NCBI RefSeq assembly: GCF_003573695.1
Contig: NC_039361.1
Coordinates: forward strand, 134,634,777 to 134,698,776
Length of the DNA stretch: 64,000 nucleotides
DNA from: Papaver somniferum
Taxonomy: Eukaryota; Streptophyta; Magnoliopsida; Ranunculales; Papaveraceae
Reading direction: 5' to 3'
Below, one piece after another: positions 55,847 through 64,000 of the stretch (its first letter is position 1; every line of letters starts with the position of its first letter). A program made the translations under genes and the position numbers. Under the pieces are notes generated by a model that was given only the letters and a program-made list of their open reading frames with translations, had not been told where the DNA came from and ran no database searches.

Positions 55847-57040
55847 CTTGGCGTTGTGTGTTAAGTTTTTCTTGTGTCTTGCATCATTTTTGCATTGCAT
55901 TCTAGTATAAGCATTCTAGTATAAGCATTTTTGCATTTCTTGCATCATCCTGCATTCCTTGCTTTCTTCCCTGTTCACTGCCTCTGCTGCTGCTGGTGCT
56001 CTTGTGCTGCTGTGGTGCTCCTGCTTGTGCCAGGCCAAGACTCCTGTGAGCTGCTGGGCTTGTTGCTGCTGATCTTATCCTGTTGCTGAGCCTTGATTGC
56101 TGCTGCTGGTGCCAGAACTGCTGCCTGAAGCCTACCTGTGCTGCCTGGTGCTGCTGCTGTTTCCTGTCAGGCCAAGCCTGTTGCTGTTGCTGAGTTGATC
56201 TGGTGTTGTTGTCTGCTGGTGCTGTAGCTAGACCAAAACACAACTGGGCTACACAAGCCAAAGAAGAAAGACCAAAGCCCAACTGGGCCTTGAGTGTTGA
56301 AGCCAAAGCTTAGGATGATCCAAAGCCCAACTGGGCTTTTGCAACCAAACTGAACAGCTGGGCTGTGCTTCAAAGGTAAGCCTAAACCCATTAAGAGACC
56401 CCAACCTGTGGGCTTCCATTTTTAATTTGTGGGCTTGTAATAATTTTTTCCATTTTTTTGTTGGGCTTGTAATTTAAGTTAACTTTTGGGTTTGTATTTG
56501 AGCTTAACTGTGGGATTGTCCCTATCAAAATTTTGGGCTTCAAAAACCCAACAAACAACCTAAACAAGTTTAACTGAACCTGCCAAGACAAACATGGGCC
56601 AAAACTAAATTTCAAAAACAAGGCTGTGCTTAGTTTTAAAAACAAATTTTGGGCTTCACCAACAGTGGGCCTACAAAATTCAAAGTTTTAAAACAACTCC
56701 CAAACCCAACAGCTAGGGCCTCGATCTTTGGCTAACTGAGAGCCCAACAATAAAAAAAAACTCGCAGCTGGACCTCGTCTCTGATTTCAACTCGTTAGTT
56801 GGGCTTCGTCCAAACTTCTGAGCTGGGCCGTGCATCCTCCATCAATGTGGCCTTTGCTCCCTTTAAAAAACCAAAATTTTTCTAAAACCCATTAAAAACC
56901 AAATTTCTTTTCCAAACCGGACAAAACCAAATGTTACCCATAAAAACCAAATTTTGGGCTTTGTAACATAGTTACTTAGCTTTTGAGCCCAATCATGTCT
57001 AGATCTTGGTCTACAGTTGGGGAATACAACAAATCCCTTA
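55847..57040 (+). other. truncated leader of the Athila-like element
   Basis: Non-coding leader with a CTGCTGCTG-type stretch (55,980-56,215) and recurring GGGCTT/CCCAAC words. No gag is reached; the sequence breaks at about 57,040 into a copia LTR fragment. Gln-rich and Leu-rich ORFs here are low-complexity artefacts. Confidence 0.6.
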
Positions 57041-57044
57041 GAGA

Positions 57045-58273
57045 ACTTGCGTGTGGACATACTTCACGTGAACCTAAGTCCGCGAACCTAGTCTGCGAAC
57101 TTGAGAAGGTTATATATCTGAAGATGATTTATGAACTTAAACTTAAAAAGACTAAGGAATGCAGTTTGCAAACCGTGGCAATAAAAGTGCATGAACCGAT
57201 TCAAGTGAATCAAATCATCTTTGCTTCAATTGTGTCTTGTGTGGTACATATGATTTCCTTTCAATTGAACAACTCTCTAACTAGTTCATTTGAAGTCATT
57301 TGAACTAGTTATGGTGAAGAAGAACATGGTTGATATGAAATGCTCATATGGCTAACCTTTTGGTTAACTATTGTTGAACCAACAAGTGCATATGTTTGGG
57401 TACGGTTAGCAAACCTAGAAGCGTGCATTGTCAAGTGTGTGTAACAAGCTAAGTTTTCGATATAACGGTTGAGAAATATTAGCTTGAATCTAAATTAGGT
57501 TTTCATCTAACGGTGAATATTGAATGCTTTGTTACTAAGATAACATTGATTGCAAACCCTGATTTGAAAGACTATATAAAGGAGACATCTAGTTTTGTGC
57601 AAAACTAATCCCCACACCTTACCTGTGATACTAGTTTGCCTGCTAGAGTCGATTCTCCTTTAACCTTTGGTTTTTTTCTTCTAAAACCAGGTTAACGACT
57701 AAAAGACTTCATTGGGATTGTGAAGCCAGACCGATACTACTTTTATCTTAGTTGTGTGATCTGATCTTGCATCTTCTATCGTACAAGTACAATCAGATTG
57801 ATTGGCTTGAGATTGATATCTCCGATAGGCAAGATATAAAAAGTAATCACAAACATCTTCGTCTCATTGTTTGTGATTCCGAAATATCTTTTTTCGCTAC
57901 CATAAGATTAAGATTGTTGTGAGGTGATTGATAACTCTAGGATGTTCTTCGAGAATATAAGACCGGATTATCAATTGGTTCCTTTTCACCTTGATTATTA
58001 TCAAAAGACGGAACAAAACCTTTAGGGTTTATCTGTGGAAGACAGATTGATCCTTTGATAGACTTGTCTATCTGAGACAAATTTATTTATTGTCAAAGCC
58101 TGTGATTTTGGGTCGTAGCAACTCTTAGTTATGGGTGAGATCAGCTAAGGAAATCAAGGGCGTAGGAGCATAACTGTACCTTGGATCAGTGGGAGATTGA
58201 TTTGGGTTCAACTACATTCCATTCCGAAGTTAGCTTGGAGTAGGATAGTGTCTGTAGCGTCTTAATACAGTGT
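57045..58273 (+). repeat. copia LTR fragment, LTR1 type
   Basis: It matches LTR1 from AAGTCCGCGAACCTAGTC through the TATA box (TATATAAA at 57,573) to AATACAGTGT. The beginning of the LTR is missing. The right side is cut by the CACTA element; the last bases TGT should be its 3-base target duplication, with the rest of the LTR beyond the window. Confidence 0.85.
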
Positions 58274-58299
58274 CACTACGGGAAAAATCATCATTGACG

Positions 58300-59060
58300 A
58301 CACAAGATAAGAGTTGCAGTACCCCTACGACAACTCCATTTCATGCATTGTGGAACGGGGGTATTGTAGAAAGTCCAAGTTTTTCTACAATGGTTGACAA
58401 GTGTTGTAACGGGTGATGTGATTCATGGTTCGACAATAGTTTGTCGATGTTGTGATTCTCTTTCGATTTTTTTTGATAACCTAACACAACTCTTGCTTGT
58501 ATTGTAGAACAATCGTGGACAACATGAGTAGCATATCGTAGAAACACATGCCACAACAATTACCAGTATTATGAATAATATTTGCACAACACTTGTATGA
58601 ATTGTCGAACTATCTTGGACAACACAAACTTATGTTGTAAAGTAACTGTTTCACAATATCTAGTTTATGTAGTTGAAAACCTTTTCACGATGTCTATTAG
58701 TGTTGTGAATAATACTCTCACTACACTTCCTTGAGTTGTATAACTATTCTGAACAACATCTGCTGATGTTGCAAGATTTCATTTTACAATGATTGTGTTA
58801 TGAAGTAGAAATTGTTAACACAACACTTACTAGTATTGTGAATATTACAGTCAGTACACTTGTTAGCATTGTAGAACATTTGTTTTTACAATTATTGTCA
58901 TGTGTAGCAGAAATTGTTAACACAACACTTATTAGTATTGTGAATATTACATTCAGTACACTTGTTAGCATTGTAGAAGTACCTTGATACAACTATACTA
59001 TGTGTAGTAGGACTATCTTGGACAACACATAGCTATGATTGTAAATAAACTATTTTACAA
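58300..59060. repeat. CACTA subterminal repeats with a 102-bp duplication
   Basis: Many copies of TTGTAGAAC, TGGACAACA and CAACACTT occur, plausible transposase-binding sites. The stretch starting GAAATTGTTAACACAACAC is duplicated at 58,808 and 58,910 (102-base spacing). An ORF across it is an artefact of the repeat. Confidence 0.7.
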
Positions 59061-59064
59061 TACT

Positions 59065-59180
59065 TGTGAATAAAATCAAACCCATATTTCAGAATATATA
59101 TTTCACTTTTGTCACTACTATTTGTGAATAAAATCAAACCCATATTTCAGAATATATATTTCACTTTTGTCACTACTATT
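59065..59180. repeat. 58-bp tandem duplication
   Basis: TGTGAATAAAATCAAACCC and the following bases occur twice, starting at 59,065 and 59,123, almost identical, so the duplication is recent. Confidence 0.9.
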
Positions 59181-59385
59181 TGTGAAATGTAAAGAAACAA
59201 CTAGATTAAACTGAAATGTAAATAAACAATTGGATTAAACTGAAAGATTCATTCAAATTAAACCAAACCCAGAGTTAAAGCATTCACATACCAATGTGAT
59301 ATACACAAAACATACAAAAAAGTGGCAGTGATATGTTTGTTACTAAAAGTTAAGTCTCCAAAAAGATCACAGAAGATTAAGAAGT

Positions 59386-62272
59386 CTATTGGTAGATTAT
59401 TCTATCTTTGGGCCATGTGATAAAATTTGAAAAAACATCATGAACAGTTCTGACTTCTGAAGTAGCTTGGTAGACAAGAGCATCATCCACATAAGAAACC
59501 TTCACACATACAATGTAGGCTCCAAGACCGATTGGTTTTCCATGTATCTGCTTACTTGGATCTGTTTCAGCAATTTCAGCCTCTGCAACCACCTCGTCCT
59601 CCTTGTACCGGCTTAACAACTTGCAAACTTGGAATCTCTTTGGCACTTGAACCTCATTTTGTTTCCTGACATGACTTGGAGTGGTATCAGTTGAGACTCT
59701 TTCATTACAGATAACATTTCTGCTAGTGCTAGCCTCATGATTGTTGCTGGGACTTAACATGTGAGAGGGTAAGACTCCATTGCAGACACATTTTGATTTC
59801 GTTCCCTATATTAAGACCAATCAGCAGTATGAGGGGCATTATCGAGTTTGAGTTTATCAAGAAAAGGAGACCTAATAAAAGACAAGTTAAATTCTCACCT
59901 CTAGCTGCACCACTCGATCACTCAATGCTTTATAGGATTCTTGACACTCTTTAATCATCATCTTATAGTGGGACTGCGCAACAACCTTTTTACGTGTCGC
60001 TCCAAAACCAATTCCTTTAAGTCTCCCTTTAGTTTTCTTGTCCTCACCAAAGGCCTTTGCAAGAATATCATCTGTCACGGATGATCCACAGTCAGCATGA
60101 TACTTTTCTCGAGCTTTTTCAAGTTTTTCTTGTGTAAGCGTGTAAAACATCAGATATTTTTGACTTTTTCAAGCACACACAAATAAAACAAAGTAACATG
60201 AGAATATTTCTTACCAAAGCTTCTACAACACCAGGATGTGGTTTCTTTCCTTTGGGCTGTTTATGACCAACTTTCCAGATTATAGCTCTATCAATCTCTT
60301 TGGTTGTATTTTGCTCTTTTTGCTGGCAAATAAATGTATAAATACATGAGTCATCAAGAATAGCATAACAACATGGTATTATCTCAGAATATTTCTAAGA
60401 TAAAACTTTGTAGAGAACTTCAAACAATTATATTTTTAACGATGCAATAGCTTTCACATGGTGAATATCAAGACTGTAGAACATACCAATTTCACCTCCA
60501 ATCGGGCGTAACCTTCTCGACTTATGGTATGTGGGGTGGTGTGTTTTGAACGATTTTCTTGCATTTTTATTCTTCTGACCTGAATAGAAAAGTAAAAAAA
60601 TCATTTGACAGACTTTAAATTTTTTAATACAAATATATAGGCATTATATATAATAGAAATTACTTACTCTGAATTCAATAGAGTCTACATGTTTCACAAA
60701 CTCTTCCCACTCCCTAACTGTCATGGTCCTGGGCATTAACTTCTCCAGCCGTTTCTTTTGTTCTTCCCCTTGTAGCCGATCCAAAGCGTCGAGTACCAAA
60801 CCAGCTTTCCTTGACCTTGCTTCTCTAAGATAAGTTCCCATCTTGCTGAAATAATAGTCTTTGTAATACTCATGCACAATGAATCGGTTCTACAAATAAA
60901 TTTAAATAATTGAATTAGAATGCGCTATGAATTAAATAATTGTTGACTATGACTTAAATAATTATTGACGAATGAAAAGAGTTAAAGAGTTATCAATTGC
61001 GAACCGAGACTATCTTCCATATGTTTTCTTTGGCTTCATAAGGGACAAGTCTCCAATCCTTGTACGTTAATGGAAGTTTCCGAACAAGCACCCCTAGCAC
61101 ACTGGCAAGTTGCACAGATGGATCACCAATCGGTTGTTCATTAGCGTTGAAGGAAATTGTTCTTTTCGGATCAGCAGAATCTAACTTCAGTGCATACATC
61201 TGGGTTGGACCACGTGGAACATATTTTCTTTTCTTTGCTTCTTTTCCTTCTTCACCTTCCTCATTATCATCATTACCACTATCATTTTCTTCTTCCAATT
61301 CAGGCTCATCACCATTACCGTTATCATTCTCTTCTTCCACATCAGGCTCCACATGATCAGAGTTATCCTCTTCCACAGATTCCTCCTCCTCTTCCTCTTC
61401 TTCTTCATCTTGAAAATATGCGAGAGTGTCGTGTGGATCCCTAAGTTGAACATTCAGACATGGGTCTGTGCTGCTTGTGTCAAGTTTTCGCTTTACATTC
61501 TTTCGCCCCACTCCAGATTTTTCAGTATCTCCTTCAGAGCTTTTTGATTGGGACTTTGTAGTTGTGGTCTGTGAATGTTGAGCACTTTCAGATTGCACAT
61601 TCTTCTTCCTAGTAGCCTGTCTCTTTGTAGTTGGTGATGAAATTTTAGCACTTTCAGGTTGTCGACGACGCTTAGGAGTTGTTGCACATTTAGTTAGAGA
61701 AGAAACAGCAGCACTTGGTTCTAACTTCTTGTTCCTTGGTGATGATCGCCTACTTTCAGGTGGAAGGGTTGGTTCTGCGGACTTGGTGTGAGTCGGGGTT
61801 TGCAGCTTTCAAGTGAGTGAAGCACTTTCAGTTGGGGACTGTTGAGTGTTCTGCTTGTTTTTCATCTGCAAAAAGTGTAGCTTAGTTAAAATGAGAAGGT
61901 AAGTAGTTTGTTGTGAAATTGAGATAAAAAGTCATTACCTTTATCGCAAACTTCTTGTTCCTTGGTGATGATCGCCTACTTTCAGGTGGAAGGGATGGTT
62001 CTGCGGACTTGGTTTGAGTCGGGGTTTGCAGCTTTGAAGTGAGTGAAGCACTTTCAGTTGGGGACTGTTGAGTGTTCTGCTTATTTTTCATCTGCAAAAA
62101 GTGTAGCTTAGTTAAAATGAGAAGGTAAGTAGTTTGTTGTGAAATTGAGATGAAAAGTCATTACCTTTATCGCAAACTTCTTGTTCCTTGGTGATGATCG
62201 CCTACTTTCAGGTGGAAGGGATGGTTCTGCAGATGGAGAACCTTTATCAGTTTTGGACTGTTTGTTTTTCAT
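59386..62272 (-). CDS. TNP1-like CACTA accessory transposase gene (Transposase_24 family), multi-exon
   Basis: Proposed exons on the minus strand are 62,272-62,165; 62,091-61,939; 61,865-61,005; 60,889-60,668; 60,579-60,487; 60,322-60,215; ~60,128-59,899; 59,805-59,386. Most are bounded by GT...AG. Content in order: Ser/Pro/Arg-rich repeats (PPESRRSSPRNKK), a basic region (TPKRRRQPESAK), an acidic run, then the PF03004-like part: GVLVRKLPLTYKDWRLVPYE, VHEYYKDYYFSKMGTYLREA, TVREWEEFVKHVDS, NRSKHTTPHTISREGYARLE, KEKYHADCGSSVTDDILAKA and GIGFGATRKKVV. A coiled coil and a tail ending WPKDRIIYQ follow. Exon 3 has an in-frame TGA near 61,810, and the exon 6/7 phase as placed does not fit, so this copy may be inactive or the splicing differs. 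Expected role: binding subterminal repeats to help the main transposase. Confidence 0.72.
61690..62272 (-). repeat. triplicated first exon of the TNP1-like gene
   Basis: The segment from ATGAAAAACAA to AACAAGAAG occurs three times, at 62,272, 62,091 and 61,865, with its flanking intron (GTAATGACTTTTT, and TTTTTGCAG or similar) copied too. Exons 1 and 2 are 36 and 51 codons, both in phase 0. Exon 1 lacks a 17-codon part. Exon 3 runs on into the main coding exon. Confidence 0.85.
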
Positions 62273-62332
62273 CTGCAACAACAATGCATATAGGTTAGTT
62301 AAAATGATATGGTGAATAAATTTATTTACACT

Positions 62333-64000
62333 GGCTCCGAGATCGAAACCTGGCGGTGAGTGGACTACTCTAACTCGGAGACCTCATAAGAACGATGAAT
62401 TTGTCGATTCATAGGTAAGATGCTTTCATAATATTCCTCCAACCCTTAAACATGACCGGTTTTGGCAACTTCGAGACATAACATGGCTCCGAGATCGAAA
62501 CCTGGTGGTGAGTGGACTACTCTAACTCGGAGACTTCATAAGAACGATGAATCTGTCGATTCATAGGTAAGATGCTTTCATAATATTCCTCCAACCCTTA
62601 AACCTGACCGGTTTTGGCAACTTCGAGACATAACATGGCTCCGAGATCGAAACCTGGCGGTGAGTGGACTACTCTAACTCGGAGACTTCATAAGAACGAT
62701 GAATCTGTCGATTCATAGGTAAGATGCTTTCATAATATTCCTCCAACCCTTAAACCTGACCGGTTTTGGCAACTTCGAGACATAACATGGCTCCGAGATC
62801 GAAACCTGGCGGTGAGTGGACTACTCTAACTCGGAGACTTCATAAGAACGATGAATCTGTCGATTCATAGGTAAGATGCTTTCATAATATTCCTCCAACC
62901 CTTAAACCTGACCGGTTTTGGCAACTTCGAGACATAACATGGCTCCGAGATCGAAACCTGGCGGTGAGTGGACTACTCTAAATCAGACTTCATAAGAACG
63001 ATGAATCTGTCGATTCATAGGTAAGGTGATTTCATAATATTCCTCCAACCCTTAAACCTGACCGGTTTTGGCAACTTCGAGACATAACATGGCTCCGAGA
63101 TCGAAACCTGGCGGTGAGTGGACTACTCTAACTCGGAGACTTCATAAGAACGATGAATTTGTCGATTCATAGGTAAGATGCTTTCATAATATTCCTCCAA
63201 CCCTTAAACCTGACCGGTTTTGGCAACTTCGAGACATAACATGGCTCCGAGATCGAAACCTGGCGGTGAGTGGACTACTCTAACTCGGAAACTTCATAAG
63301 AACGATGAATCTGTCGATTCATAGGTAAGATGCTTTCATAATATTCCTCCAACCCTTAAACCTGACCGGTTTTTGCAACTTCGAGACATAACATGGCTCC
63401 GAGATCGAAACCTGGCGGTGAGTGGACTACTCTAAGTCAGAGACTTCATAAGAACGATGAATCTGTCGATTCATAGGTAAGATGCTTTCATAATATTCCT
63501 CCAACCCTTAAACCTGACCGGTTTTGGCAACTTCGAGACATAACATGGCTCCGAGATCGAAACCTGGCGGTGAGTGGACTACTCTAAGTCAGAGACTTCA
63601 TAAGAAAGATGAATTTGTCGATTAATAGGTAAGATGCTTTCATAATATTCCTCCAACCCTTAAACCTGACCGGTTTTGGCAACTTCGAGACATAACATGG
63701 CTCCGAGATCGAAACCTGGCGGTGAGTGGACTACTCTAACTCGGAGACTTCATAAGAACGATGAATCTGTCGATTCATAGGTAAGATGCTTTCATAATAT
63801 TCCTCCAAACCTTAAACCTGACCGGTTTTGGCAACTTCGAGACATAACATGGCTCCGAGATCGAAACCTGGCGGTGAGTGGACTACTCTAACTCGGAGAC
63901 TTCATAAGAACGATGAATCTGTCGATTCATAGGTAAGATGCTTTCATAATATTCCTCCAACCCTTAAACCTGACCGGTTTTGGCAACTTCGAGACATAAC
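62333..64000. repeat. 152-bp tandem repeat array
   Basis: Units beginning GGCTCCGAGATCGAAACCTG start at 62,333, 62,485, 62,637, 62,789, 62,941, 63,091, 63,243, 63,395, 63,547, 63,699 and 63,851. The period is 152 bases except for one 150-base unit with a small deletion. Units are almost identical. Each contains ATGAATC-TGTC-GATTCAT (a 7-base hairpin) and CTCCGAG...CTCGGAG. The array continues past the window edge. It has no ORF of note. Confidence 0.97.

Larger units (their letters stand above)
58274..64000. mobile_element. CACTA (En/Spm-type) transposon, one arm
   Basis: It begins CACTACGGGAAAAATCATC, a standard CACTA terminal repeat, directly after TGT. The subterminal 800 bases repeat short ACAACAC/GTTGTA words in both orientations. 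A TNP1-like gene on the minus strand and a 152-base tandem array follow. The other end and any TNP2-type transposase gene lie beyond 64,000. Confidence 0.88.

Noticed and set aside
55902..56306. Gln-rich ORF on the minus strand
   Set aside because: It reads a CTGCTG-type stretch in a retroelement leader; low complexity, no domain.
58793..58992. 64-codon ORFs on both strands
   Set aside because: They are produced by the 102-base subterminal duplication of the CACTA element.
61060..61453. Ser/Pro-rich plus-strand and Lys-rich minus-strand ORFs
   Set aside because: Shadows of the acidic run in the TNP1-like main exon, which has consistent splice sites and a family match.
62333..64000. CRISPR-like array
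   Set aside because: The whole 152-base unit repeats without unique spacers, and the setting is a plant transposon.

Overview
This window reads as repeat-rich nuclear DNA of a flowering plant. The evidence is plant-type LTR retrotransposons (Ty3/gypsy of the Tat group with two RNase H domains, Ty1/copia with a Met-tRNA primer site, an LTR with an Asp-tRNA primer site typical of the Athila group), a CACTA transposon, a Helitron end, MITEs and a broken XBAT-type ankyrin gene. The species cannot be fixed from sequence alone. I see no intact single-copy host gene, no rRNA and no functional tRNA.

Most of 12.7-53.2 kb is one old Tat-group element (here T2, + strand) blown apart by later insertions. 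Its gag, protease, reverse transcriptase, RNase H and archaeal-type RNase H lie at 12.7-17.3 kb, the integrase tail at 32.2-32.4 kb, a long coiled-coil gene on the opposite strand at 33.1-51.8 kb (in three pieces), and the 3' LTR at 52.4-53.2 kb. Insertions into it are: a non-autonomous gag-protease retroelement (family Q, - strand) at 2.7-12.7 kb in the leader; two gag-only copia elements sharing a middle LTR at 17.3-32.2 kb; a solo Q LTR at 35.1-38.2 kb; and a chromovirus-like solo LTR at 38.7-50.5 kb. That last LTR is itself split by Helitron-type DNA carrying a dead XBAT-like ankyrin gene fragment, MITEs and minisatellites. The left edge (1-2.7 kb) is the 3' end of a second Tat-group element: opposite-strand gene plus LTR.

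To the right, 53.9-54.07 kb is a SINE remnant, 54.07-57.0 kb is an Athila-like LTR, primer site and truncated leader, 57.0-58.3 kb is a copia LTR fragment, and from 58,274 to the window end is one arm of a CACTA transposon. The CACTA arm carries a multi-exon TNP1-like gene on the minus strand, with a triplicated first exon, and a 152-bp tandem array that runs off the window.

The most informative signals are: (i) the middle copia LTR is a chimera of the two outer LTR types, with a duplication at the crossover and loss of the integrase core of the host element, which records an LTR-LTR recombination deletion; (ii) both gypsy-type families carry an opposite-strand accessory gene with its own TATA-like box, and in T2 the pieces rejoin in frame once target duplications are removed; (iii) a MITE-like element contains five evenly spaced 21-bp palindromes; (iv) the CACTA gene has tandem exon duplication next to a new-looking satellite.
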